DNA from: Sipunculus nudus
Lineage: Eukaryota; Annelida; Sipuncula; Golfingiida; Sipunculidae
Assembly: GCA_026874595.1 (NCBI GenBank)
Contig: CM049317.1
Location: 22,580,882-22,644,881, forward strand
DNA: 64,000 nt
Reading direction: 5' to 3'
Part shown: positions 1 to 12,840 of the stretch, in pieces
Layout of the letters: every line of letters begins with the position of its first letter
Position numbering within the stretch: position 1 is the stretch's first letter
Notes under the pieces: generated by a model
What the model saw: the letters and a program-made list of their open reading frames with translations, nothing else
What the model was told of the DNA's origin: nothing
The model's database searches: none
Made by a program: the position numbers and the translations under genes

Positions 1-371
1 TGGGCCCATGACTTAAAAAATATAAAGCAATACTGACATAATATCTGGTATGATTAGAGGAAATATATAGAGGAACATGAAATATGATCAAAAACAGATC
101 AGTGGTTTTTATATCAGGCAGCCTTGAATTAAGTGCAACAATGGGTTTTTAATGGAAAAATGAGGTTTTTCCTTAATATCTCATAGTGACTCGATATTGG
201 ATATGGTAGGAGATTTTTTAGACATCTAACTGTATGCCAAATTTTGGATTCATAGGTCCAAGAGTTTTAAATTATGCCGTGTTCATGGCCAGATGGCCAG
301 ACAGATGGACAAGGGACCATGACTATAGCTCAGATGACTAACAGTCAGCTGAGCTAAAAATGTGTGTATGT
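1..371 (+). repeat. Dispersed repeat family D, 3' end
   Basis: Aligns by eye with 22978-23357 and 23590-23935 (AGAGGAACAT, GAGGTTTTTCCTTAATATCTC, CATCTAACTGTATGCCAAAT). It ends in the imperfect palindrome AGCTCAGATGACT-AGTCAGCTGAGCT (328-356), preceded by a GGACAAGGGACCATGACTAT lead. Confidence 0.8.
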
Positions 372-372
372 A

Positions 373-720
373 ATCAAGTTTTCAATATTTAAATATAAGG
401 CCATATGAGCGAAAAAATTAATCCCATATTCCTGATTAACTAAGTAAATAATAGTTTTATTCATATCAAGGGCCAGTCAACCTTAAGAGAAATGAATGAA
501 ATGTAAATAAAGAATTATCTCTCACTAAATCTTAAAATATGTCGATGAGCACTTACATAAGTTTCTAATATTTTATCACATTTGAATATTAGGATACAAA
601 TCCTGCAAATTTTTCAAGTCTCAACAAAAAAATTAATACAGAAATTATAAGAATATTCATCTTGTTTATTAGTCCTGTGTATTGAACGGGTGTGTTGGGG
701 GAGGAGAAGTACCAAGCATG
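373..720 (+). repeat. Dispersed repeat family D, internal segment
   Basis: Aligns with 21963-22330: GGCCATATGAG, TTAATCCCA, ATCACATTTGAATATTAGGAT and TTAGTCCTGTGTATTGAA occur in the same order in both. Confidence 0.8.
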
Positions 721-2445
721 TGCAAAAATGTTCAGTTTTAACCCGGCACATTGGTAAAACCCTTGGCATGTTTGTTGAATTTATGACGGCATGAATACAA
801 GCATGGCTCGTACAGGTTACAATAGGCAGGCAGCTTGCATACAATACAGGAAATGACCCGTGTCCATGGAGACAGTGTTTCAGTTTGGGTTGTGAGCTCA
901 CATGTATACTACTGTTTTAATTCATCATTCTTAGCATGATATTGAGATTATGGGCAGAACGTTTACCACAATATGAATGCAACCTGATGCAAGACCACTG
1001 CGATGCATTCCTTGATATTACTTGAATCACAACTCGAGTAGGCTTACCAGCCCAATTATCCAATTGCCTACTGAGGCTGGTTGTCACGGCTAGGAAAATG
1101 ATGGCAACCACTAATTTGCATCTTAGAGAATTTTATGCAATAAAAGTGTCAATGTACACGACCTCTGATATAATACTGCTGAGTAAGATATTCTTCCTTA
1201 GGTCCTGAAACTGCAAAAATATTTTATCCAGACATGAATGTATGGTTCCCCTGTCATACTGCTGGACAAAAACATTGTACCCTAGAAGGTATCATTTTTT
1301 TTTTGGGGGGGGGGGGGGAGGGGGGACCTGATCTATTCTGTTGCACTGATATTGTAGTAATTAGATATTCAACCATGATACAGAGAGATTGACCAATACT
1401 CTCGGTTAGTAGATGTTGTTAGAAAGTATACTAAAACAGCTAATGATCGGTCTGGTTTATGTTAAGTGGTGAGGTATTTGCTTCTTCAAAAGCACATGCA
1501 AAAAGAATCACATATCATGCACCCTGGCTTGTGGAAACTGTGGGGGCTCTAGCTGCATATAAGGTTGCCAGTGGTCAGGGAAAGGAAAGGGAAAATATTA
1601 TGTTTTCAAGGGCAGGGAAATGTCATGGAATTTCAAAAAAAGTAATGGATTTTCTGATGATTGTATGCAAGGGAGAAGTCGGAATTTTAATGGCTTATAT
1701 GGCAACTGCAGTTGATTATCCAACAGGAAGACCTTTTCATCTCATGAGCCAGGATTCAATAATTTAATACTACATTTTCATTTTCCTTTCAAATATTGTT
1801 GTTTTATGTAAGTAGATTAAATCTTAAATCCCTTTGATTTTTGAACATACATATTGACTGATGATGCAGAGCATGGATACACAAAATGTATGCATATAGC
1901 ACCAACCATCAATGAAAGGTCACCTGTTTCTTAGCAGTAATATAGAACTAATATTTAGTACTAGTAAAACATTTTATGCAAGGACATGAATCTGACCAGG
2001 TAACAAACTAGAAAGGCAGAACACAGTGCAGTTACACTGATCCATAGAAGTCATTCGTTGTTATTGTATGATAAATTTATAAACATGATTTATGCTAGAT
2101 AACAAAGTGAATCTTTTTTTAAATGATACATTGTCATTCCAAATTTCTAGTTTCAGATTGCTTTGCTTTACAGTTACAATTTTTCAAATAAACATTTGGT
2201 TTGTGTTAGTAGTAGAATGAGATTTCCTAGAGGTTATTTAAATTTTGTTGGTTAGTTTATCCCTGAAAATCAACTAAAAGTCCAGGAACAGTCAGTTAAA
2301 AGTCCAAGATTTTTTTCAGAGTTGACTGCTGGCAACCCTGTGAATAACTCACACAGACACTTTGTGATAAGAATCGAAAGAGGATGTCTAATTTAAATTG
2401 TAATCATTACACATCTGCATGATTTTACTGATATGGTGATTAAAA

Positions 2446-3330
2446 CAAGGGACCTGTTGGTCATTGTGCTATGCTAAAAATGACCTTAAAGGAAAAAACT
2501 AAAATAAAAACTAATGGAGATAAAGTCTGAGAGGAAAAGGTAGTATAAGGTGGGTATTGGTTAATATGATAGATTTTTTACTGACAAGTAAGAAAATTGT
2601 TGCAAATAATACTATGTGATCTGACCATGTGTCTTATAATGATGAAACTGAAACATTGTAAGCAGTTTTAAACATAAGATACATACCAACACCATGATCA
2701 GTGGTTGACTCCTTGATAAGTTGTTGACAGCTCAGCAGGTGACACGTGTGTTCAATTAAATTCTAATTTTTTTCTACACCTTTTTTTTCAGTTTTATATA
2801 TTTTTTTTCAAATAACTAACAGCCCCAGTCCCCAGATGCAAGGTAGGGGTTTTCAATGGCGCTAAATGGTGGGAGTTACAACATCTCTGAATATACTTAT
2901 GGGATATAAAATTTAATTGAACAGTTCTTACAGGAAAAACAGTTGATCCATGATTACTGAATATAAAAGTGGGTAGACTGACAGGGGAGACAAACAAGGC
3001 TGATCACTTTATTTCAAATTTGTCTGAGGCAGGAAAATAATGAATGTGCATTAGATCCTCACTTATTACTTTATCAATTTTCTTTGTTTCATCATTTTGA
3101 TTTTCGTACATTTGCAATATAACATATATATCTGGATCTATAAGTCAATTCAAATTTCTCAATATCATCATCATTTATCCTTAATTTTGGTAATATAACA
3201 TCACATTATGCACACAGGTGGATTTAATTTTATTTTGAATGTTTACTTGGTTAAATTATTCAAGTGGAAATTAGTTTCTTTAAAGTGCCACAATAGCACA
3301 ACATGGCATCTTGTGGATTACATTTGCGAT
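2446..3330 (+). repeat. Dispersed repeat family D, 5' segment
   Basis: Aligns with 20513-21400 over almost 0.9 kb, from ACAAGGGACC(CA)TG-GGTCA to ACACAACATGGCATCTTCTGGATTACA, with many small differences. 28025-28345 is a partial copy in the opposite orientation. Confidence 0.8.
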
Positions 3331-4097
3331 GAAATAACTTTAGTTTTGGAAATACAGTTCAAACAATAACAACTAGAAAACAGACACTCACAGTCACAAA
3401 ATTGTTCAAAAACACTTTGTGCAGGCTTAATCAGAGAACCTAATCTGCTGAACTCTGACCTCATGAAATATGCTTGAATTTTTATGAGAATGAAATTCAA
3501 GTGGGAAACTCTATTAGTGTTTATGTTTATAGTGTTTCATGAAAATCCATAAGAATTTTGGTAAGTCACAATGGTGCCACCAAAGTTTGGTGTCCTAATT
3601 AAATATACGTGGATTTGGCTGGGAATAAAAATTAGGTGAGATATTTAATTGATTAATATTTCTGCTGAGATTGACAAAAATCCATCATATTCCTACTAAG
3701 TTATCACGGCAACCCTTCAAAATAGCTCTGTGACCTCTGACCTCATTAAATATGTGGCCGGGGATTTGCCTTTAATCAAACTCGGGTGAGATAATCTATT
3801 GGTAAATAGTTATGGTTAGTTTCTTGAAAATCCATCAAAGCCCTTGTCAGTTTTCGTGCTATTCCAATGATCCCAGGAAAACTTTTTAGTGTCACATATG
3901 AAATGTAAAAATTTTGTATAAAAAGATTTAAAAAATCAAAAAATCATTCAAGTATGACCAAAACCTTATCAGCTCTAGAAACCCATACGATGCACCTGCT
4001 ACAACAATTAGGATATCTTAGGCATAAAAAAATAAAAGGTAAGGTTCTCAAGCACCGCCTGCGTCAATTTTAATACCTGGCATCAAACATTTTTATT

Positions 4098-4217
4098 GCT
4101 TGCCGGAAATCTTCGATTTCGGCAAGCATGTTCGTCAGTTGCGTATGTCTGTTTGTTGCTTGCTGGAAATCTTCGATTTCGGCAAGCATGTTCGTCAGTT
4201 GCGTATGTCTGTTTGTC
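4098..4217 (+). repeat. 60-bp tandem duplication with hairpin
   Basis: Two adjacent, nearly identical 60-base units, each holding the inverted repeat CTTGCCGGAAATC...GATTTCGGCAAG, followed by a (TTTG)n run to about 4258. Confidence 0.85.
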
Positions 4218-4636
4218 TGTTTGTCTCTTTGGATGTTTGTTTGTTTGTTTGTTTGTCTCGTCTCTCCAGGCCACACTTTTGCATTAATCAACTTGAAACT
4301 TGCAGGTTTGATTGACAAACCGATTTCTAGGTGCCCTATTGTTTTTGGTCAACATTGCTCCAAGGTCAAGGGTCAAGGTCACGACAGGTATGGTTAACGG
4401 TTTTTGCACTATAACTTCGCCATAAATAAGCTTATCCACTTCTGCAATAGCTCATTTTTTTCGTCATCACCTGGCCTTTCTTTTGACATGTAGCTTACTT
4501 AAATTTGCCGTTACCATAGTTACATTTTTTGGGCAAAAATCATGGAAATTGGAAATAACACGACCATTTTTTGTAACTTTGTCAATTTTTAAGCTACAGA
4601 CGTCTGGTTTTGGTCATTATGTACCTTAAAGGCAGC

Positions 4637-5500
4637 TTGACATGATAAAACTGAAAGTCTCGCCAAATCTCGCACCATTTCTCGTCAAACGAGTCTTCGA
4701 GATTTCATTAAATATGACCTACAGGTTGCATTTTTTTAACAATGGCTTTGAAATTGATATATTTTGTGTTATTTATAAATATCTCGAAATCAGTTTTTCA
4801 TTTTTTGGAAATAGCCACCAGGGGGCGTGGTACCTGAAACACTGTAACATATCATTTTTCTGCAATATCCTGCAAGACTGGCCAAATCTCGCACCATATC
4901 TTGTCAAACGATAAAAAAGGAGATTTCACAGAAATGCTAATAACTCAGCGACTTTTACAGCTAGACAGATGTAGTTTTCGCCATTTCATAACATTTAGAG
5001 AGTTTGATATGACAAATCTACAAGACTGGCCAAATCCTGCACCATATCTCGTCAAACGAGAAAACACGAGAGTACACGGAAATGCTTATAATTCGGCGAC
5101 TTTTACAGCTAGACGGATCTAGTTTTCGCCATTTCGTAACGTTTGGCCGTCTTGACATAATAAAACTGCTCGTCTTGCCAAATCTCGTACTATATCTCAT
5201 CAAGCGAGAAAAAAACATGATTTCACTTAAATGCTTATAACACGGCGACTTTTGCAGCTAGACAGATCTAGTTTCCGGCATTTTGTAATATTTGACAAAC
5301 CTGACATGACAAAACTGGAAATCTCGCCAAAGCTCGCACCATTTCCCGTCAAACGAGAAAACACGAGATTTCATGCAAATGCTTATAACTCAGCGGCTTT
5401 TATAGCTAGACAGGTCTAGTTTTCGGCATTTCATATCATTTGGCCAGCTTGACATGACAAACCTGAAAACGTCTCACTGCTTCTTGTCAAACGAGATTAA
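4637..5500 (+). repeat. ~148-bp tandem repeat array inside the Harbinger-like element
   Basis: The motif CCAAATCTCGCACCAT followed by CTCGTCAAACGAG recurs with starts near 4637, 4870, 5006, 5153, 5302 and 5451. The last intervals are 147-149 bases. Units are diverged and carry an ATGCTTATAACTCGGCGAC block. Confidence 0.75.
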
Positions 5501-5940
5501 CGGGATTTCATGAAAAAATTTTGAACTTGGTCCCTTTTACACTAGAAAGATATGCAGCTGTTAAAGGTCAGCATGCATAAATAAACATATTATCCGTTTC
5601 TGCTGCCCCCACAATGTTGCTCATTCATATGACTGTTTCTACATGCACTCTCTGTCTATCTGTCTGTATCATTTCCATTTCCGGCAAGCGCGTGACCTCT
5701 GGTCATCTTGTTTTGATTTTCATCTTTCAAGAAATTAAAATAATACAATTTTAACAATTTCCTTTGTTATGTAGTGCTTTTACCTGTTTAGCAAAAACAC
5801 CCTGTTATTTTCATACTTTTCCATGGTCATATGACATTTTCACTGAAACATACAATAAATGGTAAAAGAAAAGAACGCCCACCTGCAGTGATTTCTAAAA
5901 AAAAAGAGCCTGAGAACCATACCTTTTTATTTTGTTGGCC

Positions 5941-7540
5941 TTATTTAGATATTTTATGTCGAATAAAATTGTTCACGGATGGACACAGCTGAACACTATA
6001 CCTGATATGAAATGCATCACTCAGAAGCACCCTACTGTTGCAGTTAATCTCAAATCATATCTCATCCCACCCCCACAGCAATATCCCGGCCATATACATC
6101 AAGTGTAATGGAATAATTATCCCCTGGAATTGGGGTATGCAGGCAATGCTGTATTAAATGAGTTCCAGTGACCAACAGTGGGCTGCTTAGAACTAAGTTA
6201 ACAATGCAAGTGAATACAATAGAGCCCCCCAAAAAATCAAGAAAGAGCCCTGTTTCTGAGCTTATATTTTCAAATTTCATATTTTAACAGATAAAACCCT
6301 TATGTGTACCTTCTGTCAAAAGCAAACCAGCAGTGTGTTTACAGGAATAAAATGTGCCATGGTCAAAGTTGTGCAAAATGGAAGGTGCTGATCGCACACT
6401 TATATATGCTATAAACTTGAAGAATTTACAATATTTTGATCTAATTTCTTTCATACAATTAAATCTTGATTAAATATAGTGTCTCAAATTTTGGATTCGT
6501 AAGTCTAATTTCAAAATGTGCCAGTCTAATAAACAGACAGACAGACGCACAGATGACATACAATTCATCATAACTATAGCTCAGATGACATTAAGTCATC
6601 TGAATTAAAAATTGTAATGTATATCAACAGTTTTTACAATGTTAATGTTTTATAGAGATCTTTGGTTATTTTTATCATTTTCAACTTGAATAGTGTTGCA
6701 CATGATGTCCCTTGAATTCACTGATTTTTTAGATCTATACTATTGTATATTGTAGTTCATGAAATACACTATTTCAAAACATCTTGAACAGGAATAAGCA
6801 TGATGATAACCAAGAGATGAGATCATTCAAACAACTCCATTTGAATGCTGATGTATAGTGAAATAAAGGTATTTTCTGCCTGGACAAGTGTGATGATTTT
6901 TAAACTTTCCCAACACACTATTGCATTAAACTTTTTTTTTACATTAAGGCCATAACCAGGAATCAAAATGAGGTGACTTTGCTTTTGTTGCATTTTGCGT
7001 GAGGTTTACCACACATTTCAGGTATTTGCCTGTCACTAAAATGTTTATCCCATTTGAGAAAACAATATGCAATACTTCAGAATTCACAAGAAATCCTATA
7101 AAGCCACATATTTGACATGAAGTTCAAGGTCATCAGTTTTAAAACTCCTGCCAAAACTTAGTGAAAAAAATTGTATCAAACATGATTTAAAATTAAACTA
7201 TACTTCAAACGACATGGTGTTAATAAGGTAATCAACAGATAATCATAGTGCTTCAAGGCATATTTTTGCTGTGAAGCTCACAGAATATTGATCATGTAAA
7301 ACAGTTTTGACCTAGGTTCCTGGGAGATTTTCCAAGGTCCTCCCACAAGGTTTTCTATTTTGAGAAGTTCCTAGGTAGTGAGAAGTTTCTAGGTTGAATG
7401 GTTACAATCTGTGCCCTGCTATGAACTATGAACTGTTGTGCCCCAGATGAACACACAAAAGGAGAAATAGTGCTAAATAGTGATAGATATAGCTCAGATG
7501 ACTTACAGTCAGCTGAGCTTAAAATAATGTCACTTGAGTA
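5941..7540. other. Gene-free interval
   Basis: Apart from the family D fragment at 6200-6612, I see only AT-rich sequence with short chance ORFs. Confidence 0.6.
6200..6612 (+). repeat. Dispersed repeat family D, 3' segment
   Basis: Aligns with 22620-22880 and carries the same terminal palindrome (AGCTCAGATGACATTAAGTCATCTGA). Confidence 0.75.
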
Positions 7541-8349
7541 TACCTTCAAGGTGTATCCAGGTATTGTCATTTCACCTCGGTTGCTTTTAAGGAACCATAA
7601 ATTTTCTGTAACTCCACCAGTAGAGCACTTCTGTAACCCCATCAGCGGAGAAAAACTGCAACAGGGTTCTGTGATAGGAATTAAAACAATATAAGTGACT
7701 CATATAAATTTAAAAATCACAAAAAAGAATATTCCAATAAATATACTTAATGTAACAATGACTGTTCCAATCAATTTGAAATGCTGATCCTGTAAGAACT
7801 CACTCCAATAGGAGTTGATGTCAGACAAACCCATGATCTTTGTTTATGCTAGTAGGATTGAAATTTGATCACAAGGACAAAATCCAATTAGAATACCCTA
7901 AATTAATTCTGATCTTACTTAAAGTAATTTACCAAAAAAGATACAAAATAAAAAAAAAGAAATTAATAATTCAAAATATCTTTAATTTAGTGAAGGGTGT
8001 ATTTCAGTGCCATTTGTCAGAAACTATAAGAGTTTCCATTTGGTGATCTCAGTTCATGCAAACCTGGAAAAAAGTCATGAACTAAAGAATTGGCTTTACA
8101 CATATACTAGCATGATCATTGTGTACAACATGTATGATGACAAATGGGAGCTGTTTCTCTTTAAAACAAATATATTTATATGAAAGAATGTCTGAAGAAT
8201 TAACAGGAGAACTGTAAATATATTAATTATGAAAGGCTGTTCACACATACTTGCTGGTACAGTAAATTCGTCCCATGATTTTACATCTGGGATAATCCCA
8301 CCATCCATTTGAACATACCCTTACAGAAATTTTGGGACATGAAGTGTGC

Positions 8350-8572
8350 TTAAAGTGTGCTTCATTTGTGCTTATTTTGTGCTTTCAGTGAAATGTTTCA
8401 CTTGAAATGCTGTACAGAAATACTTTGAAAATGCTGAAACTGCATGTGCTTCTTTAGTGCTCCAAGTGTACTGATTCTGTGCTTGAGAAATACAATGTGC
8501 TGAAATTGCTGCTTTGGTGCTCCAAATAAACTGATTAACTGCTTTTATTGTGCTCCTAGGTCTGCTCAAATA
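8350..8572 (+). repeat. GTGCTT-rich degenerate direct repeat
   Basis: Two ~66-base units (from TGCTGAAACTGCATGTGCTT and TGCTGAAATTGCTGCTTTGG) within a run of GTGCTT/GTGCTCC motifs. Confidence 0.6.
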
Positions 8573-9186
8573 TTTTCAAAGTACCATTCAATTGTGATAA
8601 CATTTATGCACACTGAACAATACCTCAAAGGTGTTTTTTACATGCCTAAGTAGTGCTTAAACCATGCTCCATCTTTTCTCAGGCTCATTTCTGCAAGGGT
8701 ATGTTCTGAGAACATCTGTATTAAAATAATTCCAACTATACCTTCAGGAATTGTCCAGGGTTGTCACTTCGAACATCTTTGTTGTTGAGTGTACATCACA
8801 GGCCTTTTTTGCATCCCAATCAAAGTATAATGTCTGCTGAGGAGTTCTGTGATAGGAATTAAAACAATGGTGGAAATTTCTTATATCAACGGAAGAATCA
8901 CAAAAAAAATATTAACATAAATAAACTATATGTAGCAATTCCTACTCTGATATGTTGGAGCAGAATCATTGATCCTGCAAGGCCAAACTCAGAGGGGTTG
9001 TCACAAGACAAACTCTGATCCTTTTTTTATTTTGCTATTAGGACTGCTGTTTCTACTAAGACTAATCCAATTAGAGTGTCCTTAGACAAATTCTGACCTC
9101 ATTGTAAATAACTTATTTTGAAGCATATTACAGGTACAAAATCACAAAAGAAATTAGTCAATTATGAAACTAGAGGTTTAAGGTCC

Positions 9187-9578
9187 TCAATTAGCTCCAG
9201 CTCCTAAAATGGCAGCCCATTGGGGACAGGGATCCATATTGAAAGTCAGATTGGTCTGATATTTTTTACCATAAATAATCTAAAAGGGAAAACAATTAAT
9301 AAAACAATCACAGGATTGTCTAAAACGTTATTGTAAAAAGATTTAAAGTATTTGATTGGCAGCCATATATTTATGGATTCAACAGCAGTCTGAAATTTTA
9401 AAGCACACAAACCCTCAAGGGTGTCAATGTTCTGTCAAAATTTTGCATGAAAATCACTTACTGAGGTCCTGTCTCCATAATAGGTATTAAGCAGGTCTGT
9501 AATTGGATAACAGGCACCATTTTGAACCATGAATTCTAGAAAGATCTCATTGAAATACTGCACTCGAAAGAAAGCATC
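9187..9578 (-). pseudogene. Two exon-like open segments, unrecognised
   Basis: 9578-9462 has acceptor TTTTCTGTCCATCCAG, 39 open codons (DAFFRVQYFNEIF...DRTS) and donor TCA|GTAAGT, phase 0 on both sides. 9279-9187 has acceptor GTTTTCCCTTTTAG, phase 0, and 30 codons ending in TGA (IIYGKKYQT...LGAGAN). Both lie within the ~500 bases inserted into the second unit of the tandem duplication. They may be part of a mobile element rather than a host gene. I do not recognise the product. Confidence 0.25.
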
Positions 9579-10052
9579 CTGGATGGACAGAAAAGATAAG
9601 ATGAAAGGGTGGACAGATGGACAAGTCAATCACTATAATACACCCCTTTTCAAGCGGGGTTCTAACAACAAAAAAAGTAAATTCTGTGAAGGGTGTATTG
9701 CGGTGCAATTTACTAGAAACTATATATCAGTGTATCCAGCAGGTGAACTCGGCCCATGGCAACCTGGCTGAAGTCTTGAACTCAAGAACAGGTAATATTC
9801 TACCAAGGTCATTGTGAGCAACATGTATGATTGGAAGCTTAACAATGGGAAGCTCTTACTAGTTTATTTGTAAGGAGCAATCTTGGAAGAACTAAAAGGA
9901 GTAAATACATTATAAAAATTTCATCTATACCTTTGGGAATGATCCTGGACAGTCATTTATTATCTCTGTTGCTTGAGTTCATCAAATTCCTTTTTCTGCA
10001 TCTGAATTAAAGGATAGACTGTACTCAAAGTGTTCTGTGGTCGGTGCTAAAG

Positions 10053-11257
10053 AAATGTCTGCTACAAATATAAATTCAAAACGTCACATAGAAATATGAA
10101 AACTGAGCATTTCTTGCAGAGCATAAAAATGTATATATAATTACATACACACCTCAACAATTATTATATATCCAACTTCAAGGGAAATAAGCAATTCTTC
10201 AAAAGCTAAGGGGTTCAGAATATTAATGTATTTCTGCATGAAGAATGCACTGCAATAACCACTATAGAAGCTACTAATAAAATGTATGGTAATACCAGAC
10301 CATTACCATATGAAAAACTAGCCAAGAAAAATAAAAATAAAAAAAAAAGCACCGTATTATATTATTCTTGCACATGATATTCACCCTAATATTTTTCAGA
10401 TACAACATCAAACAAATTGCATTGTCAGGATTTCTCTGCTACACACACTTGCTTATACACCCACACACAAAATACACTTATTTCTTTTACAAAAATAATA
10501 TATAAAATATGCAGGGGATAACAACATGCTATGACGGGGGTTCTCTGGAGGATACTGGAAGGGCAGTACTATATTTTGAGGACAGACTTTCCCTACCAGC
10601 ATATGTTGTATTCTCATCATTGCTTACAGTATATAACACAATACAAACTTATCACGCACACCTGCAAGAGGCAACAAACAACACAACAAATACACATAAA
10701 CAAACACCTCATATCACTAAAAACAAATACATACACCTTTATTGAGTAAAATGGAAAACATAACAGTACTCCAGGCTGCAGGCTTATGATGAAAATGTTA
10801 ATCCTCTCCAATCATTCAAGATCAAGTTCTGCTCTCTGGATTGGCTGGGTCTCTGCTGCTGGTGTTGGTATAGGTTTGTATTCTGCCTGGCCTTTTTGGC
10901 TTTGGGTGCTGTGGCTCTCCTCAGGTCACCAGTATGGGTAAAACGCTGGTGGTCACGCGGCTCCCTGCTATGCTTGCATATATATATGGCATCACGTCTA
11001 TACGCTCCATCAAATGTCAATTATGCTTTAGGAGCACAAAGGGCTGGAGCCTTGACTACAGCCACCTGTAGCTGCTCAATAAAACATGTTCAGTCAGTCA
11101 GTGTACGTATATCTGCATATTTGCATGACCTTGACAAAAAAGGCCCAGGTCACTAGTTTTTTTTATATTCTCAAAGAATTAGTTGACATGATTCACATAA
11201 CAAAGATGAGTGGAAAATAGGTAATATACTTTAGAAGTTGTGGGTTTCACAATAATG

Positions 11258-11294
<37 letters not shown>

Positions 11295-12400
11295 ATATAT
11301 ATTTAGTCAAGGGTGGGCTTTTGTCCTATTCTGCAAGTTCAGGGATGGGCTTTTGTATGGATGGGTTTTTGTCTGTCACACTAACTCAGTAACCACTGGA
11401 TGGTTCATGGTCAAAACCTTCATACACCTACACCGAAACAACCATTGGGTGGATTATTTTGATAAAATGTTGGTAAATCTATCTAAAAATATATGTCAAA
11501 TATAAAATTTGTATTATTTTATATCATTTATATATTTTTTATATTTCAAAGATATTTTGGTGGGATGTTTTAAATAGACATGGAGTCTATTAGAGTTATT
11601 GTATTATTATAACAATATCTTTCTGTTTGTGATATATCACGTACTATTACTATTACCACATTTTACCATCTGTTATTATTACTATTACTGGGGTATCAAT
11701 TACTCTTACTATTACCTATACATGTGGGATGCTTCTACACCTCGCACAGCCAACAGTGCTAAACCAGCAATATCATCACTTGTGTAAACTAAAATTAAAA
11801 TATATTGTAGGCGATATATGACCTAGTTTTATTAACATTTTCTTATACGAAGTCTGTCATCGACAGAAGGCTTATTATAATGCTTGACACCTTAATTATT
11901 TAAACATATTTAACGCTGTTCATTTTCATTTTGTAACCTTAACGATCAATATTTTCATTACAAATGTTACTTTATATTCTAATTAACAATGTATAAAGAA
12001 CAAGACAATGCAATTTCCTTGCAAGGGATTAATTCAATTTTAACCTTATAAATCAGTCTTATCATGCATTTTAAAAGTGAAGCATTTATTTTACCATACC
12101 AATACTACATAAAATATAGCACAGACACATCCTCCCTCACATATTCATAAGCATAACTTATTGTAATGTTACAGAATGAAATTTCAGGTTCTATGGTTAT
12201 CTTGTCATCTTCACAGTATTTCAACTGGATTTTCCAACAAAGTTTTACAAATTATGAAATTACTGAGAGGAATGCAGGTTAATATTCAACCAATTGAAAC
12301 TATTCTATTTGGAAACATACCAAACATTGATAACTATAACTATGTTCTTAGAGGCCTCCGAGAGTCAGTGGTTGCGAGCTAGAGAACATATAAAGTAATA
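10053..12400. other. Gene-free interval
   Basis: AT-rich. A GC-richer patch at 10780-11080 ends in AATAAAACATG and has an antisense ORF (11020-10784) with no start codon or acceptor. It looks like the tail of an unidentified retroelement. Confidence 0.5.
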
Positions 12401-12401
12401 T

Positions 12402-12840
12402 TATGAAGGTCTTACTGTTTTGAGAGGCCTCTGACAGTTCCAACAGTCACCAACAGTAAGCATATCATCTGGTAGTATGAAGGTGTTACTGTCCTGAGAA
12501 GCCTCGAACAGTTCTGACAGTCACTGACAGTGAGCATATAATGTAGCAATATGAAGGTGTTACTGTTCTGTGAGATCTCCCACAGCTCTGACAGTCACCA
12601 ACAGTGATCATATAAACTAGTAATATGAAGGTCTTACTGCTCTGATAGGCCGCCGACAGTTCCTGCAGGAAGCATATCCTCTGGTAGTATAAAGGTCTAA
12701 ATGTTCTAAGAACCCCCCCCCCTACAGCTTTGACATTCAATGACAGTACAGACATAACAGTGTGTATGAAGGTCCTACTTTTCTGACAGGCATCAATAGT
12801 TCCAACAGTCACCAAAAATAAGCATATGGCCTAGTAGTAC
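12402..12840 (+). repeat. 74-bp minisatellite, about six units
   Basis: Units starting TATGAAGGT at 12402, 12476, 12550 and 12624 are exactly 74 bases apart. The next, diverged units start at 12688 and 12765. Shared motifs are TTACTGTTCTGAGAGGCC, GACAGTCACCAACAGT and AGCATAT. A partial unit precedes 12402. Confidence 0.9.

Larger units (their letters stand above)
4021..5940. mobile_element. PIF/Harbinger-like non-autonomous DNA transposon, 1.9 kb
   Basis: Imperfect terminal inverted repeats of ~35 bases: the left end begins GGCATAAAAAAATAAAAGG, and the right end read in reverse begins GGCCAACAAAATAAAAAGG. Both continue into GGTTCTCA(A/G)GC. They are flanked by the 3-base target duplication TTA (4018-4020 and 5941-5943), as expected of PIF/Harbinger elements. 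No transposase is visible. The interior holds a 60-base direct duplication containing a hairpin, a (TTTG)n run and a ~148-bp tandem array. It is related to the shorter element at 48393-48663. Confidence 0.72.
7541..10052. repeat. Three-copy ~1.2-kb tandem duplication, diverged
   Basis: A segment running from a TACCTTCAGG-like motif to TTCTGTGATAGGAATTAAAAC recurs at 7541-7688, 8743-8870 and 9934-10052. Matching flanks include the AATCACAAAAAAGAATATT and GTGAAGGGTGTATT blocks (7990 and 9690). The second interval carries ~500 extra bases (about 9170-9670) missing from the first, most likely an insertion. The repeated segment is bounded by splice-like signals on the minus strand but has stops in different frames in each copy. 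Confidence 0.75.

Noticed and set aside
1459-1767. 102-codon ATG ORF on the plus strand
   Set aside because: No domain, no convincing splice or promoter context, in repeat-rich DNA. Length alone is weak evidence.
9462-9578. Resemblance of the open segment to the end of a DEG/ENaC ectodomain
   Set aside because: Only scattered residues match and the next segment does not continue the family pattern.
7545-10040. Three minus-strand segments with acceptor- and donor-like ends in the tandem duplication
   Set aside because: Each copy has stops in different frames and the protein level is not conserved, so the splice-like ends are just shared DNA.
10784-11020. Minus-strand ORF rich in Arg/Gln
   Set aside because: No ATG, a stop directly upstream and no acceptor; it overlaps what looks like a retroelement tail.
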